Source: an uncultured Paracoccaceae bacterium (lineage in GTDB: Bacteria > Pseudomonadota > Alphaproteobacteria > Rhodobacterales > Rhodobacteraceae). Taken from it: a DNA stretch of 37,706 nt. Shown here one piece after another: positions 10,993 through 19,791 of the stretch. The translations under genes were made by a program, and so were the position numbers. The stretch covers positions 1 to 37,706 of the forward strand of contig CALKJA010000031.1 in NCBI GenBank assembly GCA_937995865.1. The letters run 5' to 3'. Under the pieces are notes generated by a model. That model worked only from the letters and a program-made list of their open reading frames with translations. It did not search any database and was not told the DNA's origin. Each line of letters starts with the position of its first letter. The stretch's first letter is position 1.

Positions 10993-13371
10993 TCAGCGTT
11001 CCGTAAACTTCAGCTCGATCCGGCGGTTCTGAGCTCGCGCGTCTCCCGTATCTTCGGGGTTCAGCGGCTGGTTCTCACCAAACCCGTTGGCACTTAATCG
11101 GTTCGGTTCGAAGCCAAGGAAATTGATCATATAAAGCACCACCGACAAGGCACGTGCTTGACTGAGCTCCCAGTTGTTCGCAAAGGCGCCCGCCCCTGAC
11201 AGCGGCACGTTGTCGGTATGGCCATCAACCTGAAGAACCCAATCGATTTCCGGCGGGATGCGAGCCGCCGCATTGCGCAAAGTTTGCGCGATCCGAGCAA
11301 TTTGTGCACGGCCTTCATCGCTCAAATTCGCGCCACCTGACGGGAACAAAACCTCAGAGGAAAAGACAAAACGGTCCCCCACAAGCTGCACGCCCTCCTG
11401 CCCTTCCAGAGCATCACGAACACCAGCAAGGAAGGTCGATTGCGCCCGTTCAAGATCGCGGGCCCGCGCTTCCAACTCGAGCCGCAGCGCCTCTTCCACT
11501 TGCGCACGGCGGCGTTGTTCTTGTGCAACTTGCGCCAGCGCTGCGTTGAGATCCTGACCAAGATTTACAAGCTGCGCGTCGCTGTCCACAGACCGTGCTT
11601 CAAAGTCTGCAAGCAGCCCACGCAGGGTCCGCACATCACCCTGAAGCGCCCGGACCTGTTCGTTCAGCAACGCAACTGAGCGTTGGCTTTCCGCAGAAAT
11701 CGCCTCTTCTTTGATCAGCCGCTCATTGGCGGCAGCAAGCAACGCATCCCGGCGTTCCACCTCTGTCAGCTGCCGCGCGCTTTCGTTCTGAGCAGCAAGC
11801 TGTGCGGCCAAAGCGGCGGCCAGCTGATCGCGCAGGCTTTCGACAGTTTGACCCTCTGCACTGCGCGCTGCCGTTGCCTGATCCAGTGCGTCTTGCATTG
11901 AGATCACCTCGGCTTGGGCATCCTGCGCTGCAGCCAAGGCTGCGGCAAGCTGCGCGGTCAGATCATCACCAACCCCACGTGCCGCCGCCAAAAGTGTGAG
12001 CGTGTCTTCGGCCTCTTGCCGTTGGGCTTCGAGTTGCAGCGCAAGGGCCGTCAGCTCGTCTTGTGCTTCGGACAACCGGGCGCGTAGCGTTTCCGCGGCA
12101 GCGGCTTCGGTCAAACGCCGCTGTTCTTCGGCGCTGAGTGCTGTTTCTGAACCGTCCAACCGTTCGCGAAGCGCCTGTGCTGCGGCGGCCTCGGCAAGCC
12201 GGGCGCGCTCTTCTTCTGCAAGAGATGCCTCGGCCTCCTGCAACTCAGCCTGCAATGCAGCAACAGCAGCCTGTTCCGCCAACGCGGCCTGTTGCTCAGC
12301 GGTAAGTTGTTCTTGCGTGTCATTCAGCTGCGCTTGCAGGGCGGCGAGGGTCGCGGCCTGTGCCAGCCGGGCCTTCTCTTCTTCATTCAGCTGCTCAAGC
12401 GCAGCATCAAGCTGGTCTTGGGTGGTGTCTGTGGCGGTCTCGGCCGCTGTGCGGGCGGCACTTTCCGCAGTGAGAAGCGCAATCGCATCGGCAAGCAAGC
12501 TATCCGTATTGGTCTTTTCAGACCGCAACGCCGCAAGCGCAGATGCGAGATCAGTGCGCGTTTCGCGTTCGTCTTCAAGCTGGGCAAGGGTCTGGGCCAG
12601 CGTTGCCTCTTGCCGGACGGCATCATTGCGTAAATCCGCGATCAACGCCTCCAATGCTTCGCGCTCAGCGGCATCGCGACGAGCAGATTCTGTTTGGGCA
12701 TCAATTTCATCGCGCGCGGCGGCGAGCGCAATATTGAGCGCCTCCTGAGCCGTCAGAAGCTCCGCAATTTCAGCCTGCCCTTGGTCCCGCTCGCCTTGTA
12801 ATGCGGCAATCGCGGATTCGGCGTCGGCGCGCTGTGCCAAAAGGCCGGCGACCTGTTCTTCAAAGCTTGCGATGCGACCTGCAGCCTGAGCAAGCGCCGC
12901 ATCCCGTGCTTCAATCTCGGCATCCCGCGCAGCAATCGTCGCATTTCGCGCGGCCAGCGTTAGGTCACGCTCCTCAATTGTCGCATCCCGAGCCGCAAGA
13001 GCTGCATCTCGCTCTTGCAGTGCTGCGTCTTGTGCCGCGCGCTCCGCATTCAGAGAAGCGATTAGCGCCTCTTGAGCGCTGACCTGCGATTCAGCATCAT
13101 CAAGTGCCAGACCAAGATCATCAACACGCGCGTTCAAATCTCGGGTCTCGCCCCGCGAGATACCCAAAGCCTCAGCCAATTGGGCCACCTGCCCTTGCAG
13201 ATCTGACACCTCATCAGATTGCCGTGTGATTTGATCGCGCAGCACAAATTGGATCACCACAAAGATCGTGAGAACAAACATCAGGACCAGCAAAAGCCCT
13301 GTCATTGCATCTACAAAACCCGGCCAAATAGAGGCTTGAAGGCGCTGCCCAGTTCGCCGCGAGAGAGCCAA
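10993..13371 (-). CDS. OmpA/MotB-domain protein with very long coiled coil
   Basis: The 792-residue protein has a short cytoplasmic N-terminus and one membrane helix (about 19-45). That helix contains the pattern WPGFVDAMTGLLLVLMFVL, in which D21 sits where MotB-type proteins carry the proton-binding aspartate. About 590 residues of nearly uninterrupted Ala/Glu/Arg/Gln-rich coiled coil follow (50-640). A C-terminal OmpA-like peptidoglycan-binding domain (660-792) has VDGHTDNVPLSG, NNWELSQARALSV and the NRRIELKF end. The start is a TTG at 13371, chosen because GGGAGG lies at the right distance inside the end of the upstream gene. It is the partner of the MotA-like protein, whose stop is 3 nt upstream. 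The pair probably forms a proton-driven stator-like complex anchored to the cell wall; its role is unknown. Confidence 0.92.
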   Translation of the reverse strand: MALSRRTGQRLQASIWPGFVDAMTGLLLVLMFVLTIFVVIQFVLRDQITRQSDEVSDLQGQVAQLAEALGISRGETRDLNARVDDLGLALDDAESQVSAQEALIASLNAERAAQDAALQERDAALAARDATIEERDLTLAARNATIAARDAEIEARDAALAQAAGRIASFEEQVAGLLAQRADAESAIAALQGERDQGQAEIAELLTAQEALNIALAAARDEIDAQTESARRDAAEREALEALIADLRNDAVRQEATLAQTLAQLEDERETRTDLASALAALRSEKTNTDSLLADAIALLTAESAARTAAETATDTTQDQLDAALEQLNEEEKARLAQAATLAALQAQLNDTQEQLTAEQQAALAEQAAVAALQAELQEAEASLAEEERARLAEAAAAQALRERLDGSETALSAEEQRRLTEAAAAETLRARLSEAQDELTALALQLEAQRQEAEDTLTLLAAARGVGDDLTAQLAAALAAAQDAQAEVISMQDALDQATAARSAEGQTVESLRDQLAAALAAQLAAQNESARQLTEVERRDALLAAANERLIKEEAISAESQRSVALLNEQVRALQGDVRTLRGLLADFEARSVDSDAQLVNLGQDLNAALAQVAQEQRRRAQVEEALRLELEARARDLERAQSTFLAGVRDALEGQEGVQLVGDRFVFSSEVLFPSGGANLSDEGRAQIARIAQTLRNAAARIPPEIDWVLQVDGHTDNVPLSGAGAFANNWELSQARALSVVLYMINFLGFEPNRLSANGFGENQPLNPEDTGDARAQNRRIELKFTER
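12055..12390 (-). repeat. Four tandem 28-codon repeats in the coiled coil
   Basis: Residues 328-439 of the OmpA-domain protein divide into four consecutive 28-residue units (328, 356, 384, 412) without gaps. Each opens with L-x-x-E-(E/Q) and continues (A/R)-L-(A/T)-(E/Q)-x-A-A then L-(Q/R)-x-(Q/E/R)-L. 28 residues equal four heptads, so the repeat preserves the coiled-coil register. Confidence 0.9.
12889..13014 (-). repeat. Six tandem heptad repeats (xRDxxIx type)
   Basis: Residues 120-161 of the OmpA-domain protein are six back-to-back seven-residue units: ERDAALA, ARDATIE, ERDLTLA, ARNATIA, ARDAEIE, ARDAALA. The near identity suggests recent expansion by slippage or unequal exchange, in steps that keep the helical register. 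Confidence 0.9.
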
Positions 13372-13374
13372 AGC

Positions 13375-14568
13375 CTAGCCCTCCCTTTTTGTGCCGTCGC
13401 CCTGCGGACGCAGCGGGCGCAGCGCGCGTGACAGGCCCTGAATATCCGTTCGAAGGTCGTTGATCGCTTCTTGCCGGCCTGCGGAAAGCTCTTCAAGAAT
13501 GCGCAAAAGCTGAACGTCAATCGACCGAAGCCGCATCCTGCTTTCTGCATCAATTCCGCCGTCACCGCCGCCAGTTGTGCTGAGCTGTGCGATAAGCCGC
13601 TCTTGACTGTCCGCCACCCGCGCAAGGCTGTCTGCGTTAGATCCTGTATCCAGCCGATCCGCCACGCGCTCCATTGCGGTTGTGAGTTGGGAGATTTTTT
13701 CATCGGTCATCGAGCGGCTGATGTCCGACTGGGTGAACATCAGTTGCATGCTCTCCATCTGTTCGGCCATGTGATCGAGAATACCCGCCATGACACCGAC
13801 TTCGCCACCACCCTCGCCGTCACCACTAGAAAGGCTAACGCGGGTGATGGTTGAAACCCATTCTTCTAGCTCACGGTAAAACCGGTTTTGCCCGTGGCCC
13901 GCAAAAAGCTCTAAAAGGCCCACCACAAGCGATCCGGCAAGCCCCAAGAGTGAGGATGCAAACGCCACGCCCATACCGTCCAACTGGCCTTCAAGCCCTG
14001 ATTGCAGGCGCCCAAACACATCAAGCCCAGTCTCGCCCTCTGCCGGCGTCAGGCTGCGGATCGTCTCAACCAAAGACGGCACCGTGGTTGCCAAGCCATA
14101 AAAGGTGCCCAAAAGGCCCAGAAAAATCAGAAGGCTGACAAGATACCGCGTAATTTCGCGGCCCTCATCGATCCGGGTTGCCACGGAATCAAGGATGGAT
14201 TGTGCCGAAGAGGACCCAAGCTGCATGCGCGCCCCACGCGACCGGAGCAACGAAGCAAGCGGCGCAAGGAGCGACGGTGGAGATGTCATCTCATGGCCCA
14301 CGCGCTGTGCGGCGAAGCCTTCAATCCATTGCACCGAGGAAATCAACGTCAGAACTTGTAAGAAACAGGCCACAACGCCGATCGCAAAGACCAACAAGAT
14401 AAAGCCGTTCAGATAAAGATTGGCTTCGATCACGGGGTAAAGCGTGGGGAAGGCCAGTGTCACTCCTGCCGCGACAAGACCAAGCACCACCAGCATCAAA
14501 AAGATCTGGCGGAAGGGTTGTGAGAAATGCGGCCTAGCCTCGCGGTCGGGTTTATCCACCTGACGCAA
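13375..14568 (-). CDS. MotA/TolQ/ExbB-type proton channel protein with cytoplasmic tail
   Basis: Inner-membrane channel subunit of 397 residues. Four membrane helices are visible at about 22-41, 53-75, 141-162 and 199-222. TM3 carries GLLGTFYGL and TM4 carries GMGVAFASSLLGLAGSLVVG, the family signature. A soluble loop joins TM2 and TM3. After TM4 there is a Gly-rich break and then a helical, heptad-like tail of roughly 150 residues that should lie in the cytoplasm, longer than in ExbB or TolQ. The start is uncertain: TTG at 14568 or GTG at 14559, with no ATG nearby. It is followed after 3 nt by the OmpA-domain gene, the usual order for MotA/MotB-type pairs. Confidence 0.9.
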   Translation of the reverse strand: MRQVDKPDREARPHFSQPFRQIFLMLVVLGLVAAGVTLAFPTLYPVIEANLYLNGFILLVFAIGVVACFLQVLTLISSVQWIEGFAAQRVGHEMTSPPSLLAPLASLLRSRGARMQLGSSSAQSILDSVATRIDEGREITRYLVSLLIFLGLLGTFYGLATTVPSLVETIRSLTPAEGETGLDVFGRLQSGLEGQLDGMGVAFASSLLGLAGSLVVGLLELFAGHGQNRFYRELEEWVSTITRVSLSSGDGEGGGEVGVMAGILDHMAEQMESMQLMFTQSDISRSMTDEKISQLTTAMERVADRLDTGSNADSLARVADSQERLIAQLSTTGGGDGGIDAESRMRLRSIDVQLLRILEELSAGRQEAINDLRTDIQGLSRALRPLRPQGDGTKREG

Positions 14569-14628
14569 CCTGTCTGTTATTATACGCTTCGATGAACACT
14601 ACAGCCTAGAGGCCGAAAACCCAAGGTT

Positions 14629-15249
14629 TTATGCACCTGCAGCGTTGGCATGCACGATCTGCCGCACTCTATCAGCCAGCGCGGTCAAGTCCGGGTCCTC
14701 AATGCCCAATTCAGCCAGATGCGCAGCGGTATTGTAAAGGTACTCTGTATTAGGGCCACGTCCGCCCACAGCCCGCGCGATCACCTGGGCCTGATGCTCG
14801 TGCTCAAGCGTGCAATACTGCACATGGGCACGGTTAATAACATAGGCCAGCGCTTGAACGTCCCGCCCATCGCGCAAGGTGAGCGGCACAAGATGCTCCT
14901 CATACGCAGAAGAGACCAGCTCGCGCTCGCGCAGGTCTTGCACCACGCGATCATGGTCTGCGGACGCAATGCGAAAGGCAACGCCTTCGCAATCCGCAGT
15001 CGCCTGTGCGTCGAGTGCAAGCACCAAACCGGGCTCTTCTTCAGAGCCACGATGGTGGATCGACCACATGCAAAAGCTGCGCGCAAACCCGGTAAGCCCC
15101 GCTTGCACAGTCTCTTGGGGTTCAAACCCTGGGTTCCATAATAAGGATCCGTAAGCAAAGACCCATGTCTCCCCCGGCACAAGCCCTGTGGCCAGCACAG
15201 GTGGCAAGGGCGCCGATTTTTCCCCGGAATTGTCTGCTGCGTCTGTCAT
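14629..15249 (-). CDS. chaC: ChaC-family gamma-glutamylcyclotransferase
   Basis: Cytosolic enzyme family that cleaves gamma-glutamyl peptides, for ChaC proteins typically glutathione, to 5-oxoproline and Cys-Gly. The diagnostic loop VFAYGSLLWNPGFEP (YGSL substrate-binding motif) starts near residue 31, followed by RSFCMWSIHHRGSEEEPGLVLALD and EGVAFRI. The ATG at 15249 gives 206 residues, in the family range. The frame stays open upstream to 15639, but that extension overlaps the divergent DUF2125 gene and is Cys/Arg-rich nonsense. It lies 60 nt upstream of the MotA-like gene on the same strand. A 6-bp inverted repeat at its 3' end (14616-14630) is too weak to call a terminator. Confidence 0.92.
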   Translation of the reverse strand: MTDAADNSGEKSAPLPPVLATGLVPGETWVFAYGSLLWNPGFEPQETVQAGLTGFARSFCMWSIHHRGSEEEPGLVLALDAQATADCEGVAFRIASADHDRVVQDLRERELVSSAYEEHLVPLTLRDGRDVQALAYVINRAHVQYCTLEHEHQAQVIARAVGGRGPNTEYLYNTAAHLAELGIEDPDLTALADRVRQIVHANAAGA

Positions 15250-15297
15250 AAGCCCGCGATATAGAGACCCGGTGAGGCAAGGGAAAGAGGGCAGATT

Positions 15298-16296
15298 ATG
15301 CGCCTGTTGATCGGGGTTTTCGGCGTTTTGGCCGCAATTTGGTGTGGCTATTGGGTGTTTGCAGCACGCACAGCCGAAAGTGCGGGTGAGGCTTGGTTCG
15401 AAGAACGCCGCGCTGAAGGATGGGCTGCAGAATATGGTATGTTTGATGTGTCGGGCTTTCCAGTTCAGTTCAATACAGTGCTGACCGATGTGACTCTTGC
15501 GGATCCTGATACCGGTGTTGTCTGGGCCGCTCCGCGATTTGATGCGACGGCAGCAGCCTATAACCCCGGCAAAATCACGGTAGATTTTCCAGAAACGCAA
15601 ACGCTCTCCTCGCCTTTTGCGACGATGACAATCACCCAAGAAACCATGCGCGCAATGGCCCAGTTTACTGGCACAACGCTGGCCTTGGATAACGGCACGG
15701 CAGAGCTTGCAGAGGTTACACTGCGCTCAACAAGCGGTTGGGATGTCACGCTTGAAAGCGGCGCGCTAGGTGTCAGCAGCACCCAAGACGTTGCCAACAG
15801 CTATGAGCTGAGTTTTGAGGCGGCAAATCTGCGGCCGTCAGACGCGCTGCGGCTTGGTGTTGATCCTCAAAGTCGCCTTCCAGATGTGTTTGATACGTTC
15901 AAACTGGACGCGACCATAGGGTTCGACGCGCCATGGGACCGGTTTGCGATTGAGCGCGCACGCCCTCAGCCCCGCAGGATTGAGCTTCGCAATTTTAATG
16001 CGCGTTGGGGCCAGCTTGAGCTGCGCGCCGTTGGCGAACTGGCGGTCGATTCGCGCGGGGTGCCGGATGGGCGCATCACGATCAAAGCTACAAATTGGCG
16101 CGAAATCATCGCACTAGGTGAGGCGCTTGGCTCAATCCCGCCATCGATGGTCAAAACGTTGGAACAGGCCCTTGGCCTTCTTGCGCGGCTGTCTGGACCG
16201 GCCAATACAATTGACGTGCCGGTGATCTTCTCAGGTGGATTGATGCGCGCGGGCCCATTCCCGATCGGCAGCGCGCCGACGCTCAGCTTGCGCTAA
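15298..16296 (+). CDS. DUF2125 family protein, membrane-anchored or periplasmic
   Basis: A 332-residue protein of the DUF2125 family, known mainly from Alphaproteobacteria and without an assigned function. The N-terminus MRLLIGVFGVLAAIWCGYWV is a single uncleaved membrane anchor or signal. The family-typical region AEYGMFDVSGFPVQFNTVLTDVTLADPDTG follows; the rest is beta-rich (repetitive amphipathic strands) without Cys after the anchor. A GAGGG ribosome site precedes the ATG. It diverges from chaC with only 48 bp between starts. Its stop overlaps the convergent extensin stop by 4 nt (16293-16296). Confidence 0.9.
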   Translation: MRLLIGVFGVLAAIWCGYWVFAARTAESAGEAWFEERRAEGWAAEYGMFDVSGFPVQFNTVLTDVTLADPDTGVVWAAPRFDATAAAYNPGKITVDFPETQTLSSPFATMTITQETMRAMAQFTGTTLALDNGTAELAEVTLRSTSGWDVTLESGALGVSSTQDVANSYELSFEAANLRPSDALRLGVDPQSRLPDVFDTFKLDATIGFDAPWDRFAIERARPQPRRIELRNFNARWGQLELRAVGELAVDSRGVPDGRITIKATNWREIIALGEALGSIPPSMVKTLEQALGLLARLSGPANTIDVPVIFSGGLMRAGPFPIGSAPTLSLR

Positions 16297-17051
16297 CGGC
16301 AATACGCCCCGGATCGATAGTGGGCAGTATCGAAATGGAAATGATCGAGGTGAAACCGATTGCTTTCGGGGCCCAGAACGGTGCCAAACGGGCCACACGC
16401 AGCACGCCACATTTGCTTGAGCGCCCGGCCCTTGGCCCCGCGATTCCAATCGGTGAGCAGGGTCATTTCCGTCCCGTTGTTCAGCCCGATGCCGGCAATA
16501 TCAATCGCGCGACCGCGACCGTGTTCTGAAATACGCGCTCCGGCTTGGTTGTTGCGTGTGCGGCAGGCGTAATGGGCCACCACACGCAAATTGCGCACTC
16601 CGCCGCCCTGACTGCCCACGGCGGGCTTTACGCCTGAATTGACCCACGTTTTCAGCGCTTTGGCCGTGGTGCAATCCATGGTCGCCGGTGTTGAAAGTGG
16701 CACTCCAGCGACAGACCGAACGCGCACCGGTTCGGTCACACCACAGCCCGCAATGCGGCCAGGAATGGCGCTGATGCGTTCACCTTGTATCTGAGGGTCT
16801 CCACAGACCTGCCCTCGCGCAAGCTGTGCGTTGAGCGCATTTATGGATTTGGCCACAGCTTGCTCAAATCGCCGGGTGCGTTGTTTGGGGCGCAATGACG
16901 CCGCAAGCCCTTCCGCGGCCGTTTCACTATTGACGGACGGGGCCTGAACCAGGGCCGTTGGGCGTTCTTCGGGCCGCAGTGACTGCGCGGGCGCATTGGC
17001 CCAAGCGGGACCAGATGCCAGCACACAAAAGGCCAGCACCCGCCCGATCAT
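16293..17051 (-). CDS. Extensin-like C-terminal domain protein (M15-like fold), exported
   Basis: A 252-residue protein with a signal peptide (MIGRVLAFCVLASGPAWANA, cleavage near residue 19). A helical spacer is followed by an extensin-like C-terminal domain from about residue 95. The conserved core is YACRTRNNQAGARISEHGRGRAIDI (split here as HYACRTRNN and ISEHGRGRAIDIAG), with C-terminal RFHLDHFHFDTA. The H-x6-D and H-x-x-H-x-H pattern resembles the zinc site of LAS/M15 peptidases, so a cell-wall peptidase activity is plausible but unproven. The ATG at 17051 is 3 nt after the tyrA stop, making this the last gene of a hisC-tyrA-extensin operon. Confidence 0.92.
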   Translation of the reverse strand: MIGRVLAFCVLASGPAWANAPAQSLRPEERPTALVQAPSVNSETAAEGLAASLRPKQRTRRFEQAVAKSINALNAQLARGQVCGDPQIQGERISAIPGRIAGCGVTEPVRVRSVAGVPLSTPATMDCTTAKALKTWVNSGVKPAVGSQGGGVRNLRVVAHYACRTRNNQAGARISEHGRGRAIDIAGIGLNNGTEMTLLTDWNRGAKGRALKQMWRAACGPFGTVLGPESNRFHLDHFHFDTAHYRSGAYCR

Positions 17052-17054
17052 TGC

Positions 17055-17954
17055 TTAACTCCGGCGCCCAAAGTTCGGCGCGGCCGTATCTTGCCCGGCA
17101 TCGATGATCCCGCGCCGGATAGCGCGCGTGCGGGTAAAATACTCATGCAGATGATCCCCATCCCCCTGACGGATCGCTCGCTGCAGGGCAAAAAGCTCTT
17201 CGGTAAAGCGGCCAAGGATTTCAAGCGTTGCATCCTTATTCGTCAAAAACACATCACGCCACATTGTGGGGTCTGACGCAGCGATCCGCGTGAAATCCCG
17301 AAATCCGGTGGCGGAGTAATTAACGACTTCGTTGTTCGTCACGCGCTGAAGGTCGTCTGCGACACCCACCATCGTATAGGCGATCAGGTGCGGCGCATGG
17401 GATGTAACCGCCAAGACAAGATCGTGGTGATCCGGCTCCATCTCATCAACATTTGCGCCCAGCGCCTCCCAATATGCGCGCAGCTGCGCCACTGCTTGTG
17501 TGTCAGCCCCGTTTGGGGTCAGCACGTGCCAACGATTATCGAAAAGTTCGGCAAATCCAGAGCGCGGCCCAGAATGCTCTGTACCCGCTAGCGGATGGCC
17601 GGGCACAAAATGCACAGCGTCCGGCAAGTGCGGACCCACAGCCTCGATCACTGCGCGCTTTACGGATCCCACATCCGTCACCGTAGCACCCGGCGCAAGA
17701 AAGGGCGCAATCTCTTTGGCGACCGCTTCCATTGCGCCAATTGGCACGCAAAGAACAACCAAATCCGCATCTGTGACACAGGCCGCGAGTGTATCATGTA
17801 CGCTGTCACATAAGCCGATTTCGCGGGCGGTGTCGCGGGTCTGTGCTGAGCGTGCATATCCAGCCACGTGCGCCTCTATGCCGGCCCGTTTCATGGCCCA
17901 AAACATAGACGAAGCAATCAGCCCTAAACCAACCAGCGCAACCCGATTATACAT
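17055..17954 (-). CDS. tyrA: Prephenate/arogenate dehydrogenase
   Basis: NAD(P)-dependent oxidative decarboxylation of prephenate or arogenate, the last or next-to-last step to tyrosine. The dinucleotide fold opens with VALVGLGLIASSMFWAMKR (the usual G-x-GLIGGS is GLGLIASS here). Other family segments are VVLCVPIGAME, VTDVGSVKRAVIEA and HFVPGHPLAGTEHSGP. The start is taken as the ATG at 17954 (MYNRV), which shares one base with the hisC stop (TGATG); a GTG one codon earlier is equally possible. About 299 residues. Pairing with hisC suggests a tyrosine branch in which the HisC protein may also transaminate aromatic precursors, as known for the comparable Zymomonas gene pair. No ACT domain is seen. 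Confidence 0.93.
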   Translation of the reverse strand: MYNRVALVGLGLIASSMFWAMKRAGIEAHVAGYARSAQTRDTAREIGLCDSVHDTLAACVTDADLVVLCVPIGAMEAVAKEIAPFLAPGATVTDVGSVKRAVIEAVGPHLPDAVHFVPGHPLAGTEHSGPRSGFAELFDNRWHVLTPNGADTQAVAQLRAYWEALGANVDEMEPDHHDLVLAVTSHAPHLIAYTMVGVADDLQRVTNNEVVNYSATGFRDFTRIAASDPTMWRDVFLTNKDATLEILGRFTEELFALQRAIRQGDGDHLHEYFTRTRAIRRGIIDAGQDTAAPNFGRRS

Positions 17955-19045
17955 CACTCAACACCCATAAATCCGCGCACCGCATGAACAACTCGGCGGC
18001 ATCCGCTCTCATCGCCAACAGTGACCCTCAGCGCTTCAGGGAAGCCATAGCCGCTAACCTTGCGCACCAAGATACCCTCAGACTGTAGAGCAGCCTCGCA
18101 CGCGCTGGCCTGTGCCTCATCTTTGAACCGGGCAAGTATGAAATTCGCTTGAGACGGATCCACTTCGACGCCCATGTCACGCAGCGCATTGGCCAACCAA
18201 TCGCGCATACGGGCATTTTCTGCCACATTGCGGGATGCAAAATCACGGTCACGTACCGCGGCCTCAGCCGCCGCAAGTGCCGGGTTGGACAAATTGAACG
18301 GGCCGCGCAAACGGTTGAGCACATCAATCAGCTCACGCTGCGCATACCCCCAACCCACACGTAGGCCCCCCAGCCCGTACAGCTTGGAGAAGGTGCGTGT
18401 CATCACAACATTTGGCCGCGCATTGGCAAGGGCTGCACCGCCATCAAATGTCATGCCATATCCTGTGGCGTATTCTGCATAGGCCCCGTCAACTACTAAC
18501 ACGATATCGTCACGCAGCATGTCTGCGAGCCGCTCCAGCTCCCCCTCGGGAAGCATGGTGCCTGTAGGATTGCCCGGGTTCGTTACAAAAACGATCCGCG
18601 TTTTTTCAGTCACCGCGCTAAGGATGGCATCTACGTCAACAACCCGCTCAGCTTCCTTAACCTTGATGGGGACAGCCCCAGCCCCACGAGCAAGGAGCGG
18701 ATACATTGAGAAGCCATGTTCGGTATAAATTACCTCATCGCCAACGCCCGAGAACGCCTGACAGATAAACGTCAAAACCTCATCACTCCCCACACCGCAT
18801 ATGATTTGATCTGCCTCAAGCGCATGCACCTCGGCGATGGCGTTGCGCAAAGCCGCGTGATCTGTTGGCGGGTAGCGGTGCAGCAAATGCGCCTCGCGTA
18901 CCAAAGCGTCGCGCGCAGATTGCGGTGGCCCAAACGGGTTTTCGTTTGAGGACAGCTTAAGAACCTCGCGCACGCCTTCAACATGTGAGGCACCGCCCTG
19001 ATACAGCTTGATTTCTAAAATGCCGGGCTGCGGAATAACGCCCAT
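17954..19045 (-). CDS. hisC: Histidinol-phosphate aminotransferase (possibly also aromatic aminotransferase)
   Basis: PLP enzyme of fold type I, 363 residues, converting imidazole-acetol phosphate to histidinol phosphate. Family segments are [35 protein letters not shown] and the Schiff-base lysine in [17 protein letters not shown]; the C-terminal arginine region is [21 protein letters not shown]. The ATG at 19045 has an AAGGA site upstream. It is first in a tight operon with tyrA rather than with other his genes; hisG, hisZ and hisS are about 8 kb away. Dual use in histidine and tyrosine synthesis is therefore a reasonable inference. Confidence 0.93.
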   Translation of the reverse strand: MGVIPQPGILEIKLYQGGASHVEGVREVLKLSSNENPFGPPQSARDALVREAHLLHRYPPTDHAALRNAIAEVHALEADQIICGVGSDEVLTFICQAFSGVGDEVIYTEHGFSMYPLLARGAGAVPIKVKEAERVVDVDAILSAVTEKTRIVFVTNPGNPTGTMLPEGELERLADMLRDDIVLVVDGAYAEYATGYGMTFDGGAALANARPNVVMTRTFSKLYGLGGLRVGWGYAQRELIDVLNRLRGPFNLSNPALAAAEAAVRDRDFASRNVAENARMRDWLANALRDMGVEVDPSQANFILARFKDEAQASACEAALQSEGILVRKVSGYGFPEALRVTVGDESGCRRVVHAVRGFMGVE

Positions 19046-19118
19046 GACTTTAATCCTTGTAACCTATGGTTGAAGGTGTATCGCCCCTCGCGGCGCGAGA
19101 CCAGCCACAAACGCAAAA

Positions 19119-19142
19119 GGCCGCTCCCAGTTGGGAGCGGCC
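19119..19142 (-). terminator. Rho-independent terminator of rpsD
   Basis: A perfect 11-bp inverted repeat (GGCCGCTCCCA and TGGGAGCGGCC) with a 2-nt centre is followed on the minus strand by TTTT. It lies 29 nt after the rpsD stop and 74 nt before hisC, insulating the two transcription units. Confidence 0.92.
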
Positions 19143-19170
19143 CTGTGTCGCCGTATCTTCGGCGCAGAGC

Positions 19171-19791
19171 TTAGTTCTGAGCGTAGAATTCGATGACGAG
19201 GTTTGGCTCCATCATCACCGGGTAAGGCACATCGCTCAGGCCCGGTGTGCGCACGAATGTGCAGGACAGCTTGGAATGATCCACATCCATGTAATCCGGC
19301 ACATCACGCTCAGGAAGCTGTGTGGCTTCAAGGATCGCGGCCATCTGCTTGGACCGGTCACGGACTTCGATCACGTCGCCCTCTTTGACACGGTAAGATG
19401 GGATGTTGACCCGCTTGCCATTCACTTTAACATGCGCGTGGTTCACGAACTGGCGCGCGGCAAAGATTGTTGGCACAAATTTCGCGCGGTAGACAACCGC
19501 GTCCAGACGGCGCTCCAAAAGACCAACAAGGTTCTCACCTGTATCGCCTTTGAGACGCTCAGCTTCGGCATAGATGCGGCGGAATTGTTTTTCCGTCAGG
19601 TCACCGTAGTAACCTTTAAGCTTTTGCTTGGCGCGCAGCTGCGTGCCAAAGTCGGACATTTTGCCCTTACGGCGCTGGCCGTGCTGGCCGGGGCCATATT
19701 CGCGACGATTGACTGGGGATTTGGGGCGGCCCCAAATGTTTTCGCCCATGCGGCGATCAATTTTGTACTTGGCAGACGTGCGTTTGGTCAC
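19171..19791 (-). CDS. rpsD: 30S ribosomal protein S4
   Basis: Primary 16S rRNA-binding protein that nucleates 30S assembly. The start is the GTG at 19791 ([21 protein letters not shown]), with AAGGAG at ideal distance. This gives 206 residues, exactly the family norm; the frame is open further upstream to 19920 but that part has no S4 similarity. The segments [15 protein letters not shown] and [18 protein letters not shown] belong to the N-terminal domain. The S4 RNA-binding fold begins at [15 protein letters not shown] and continues through [22 protein letters not shown]. It is monocistronic, ended by the terminator at 19119-19142, and not embedded in the rpoA ribosomal operon. Confidence 0.97.
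   Translation of the reverse strand: MTKRTSAKYKIDRRMGENIWGRPKSPVNRREYGPGQHGQRRKGKMSDFGTQLRAKQKLKGYYGDLTEKQFRRIYAEAERLKGDTGENLVGLLERRLDAVVYRAKFVPTIFAARQFVNHAHVKVNGKRVNIPSYRVKEGDVIEVRDRSKQMAAILEATQLPERDVPDYMDVDHSKLSCTFVRTPGLSDVPYPVMMEPNLVIEFYAQN

Noticed and set aside
11996-12748. Ser/Ala/Cys-rich plus-strand frame of 250 codons
   Set aside because: Antisense of the repetitive coiled-coil gene; its low complexity comes from the repeats on the other strand.
10993-14568. A Zorya anti-phage system
   Set aside because: Only the channel-like pair is present. No ZorC, ZorD helicase or ZorE nuclease is in the window, and the neighbours are core genes.
11100-15400. tRNA-like GGTTCGA strings
   Set aside because: They lie inside coding sequence (OmpA-domain and DUF2125 genes) and have no acceptor or anticodon stems around them.
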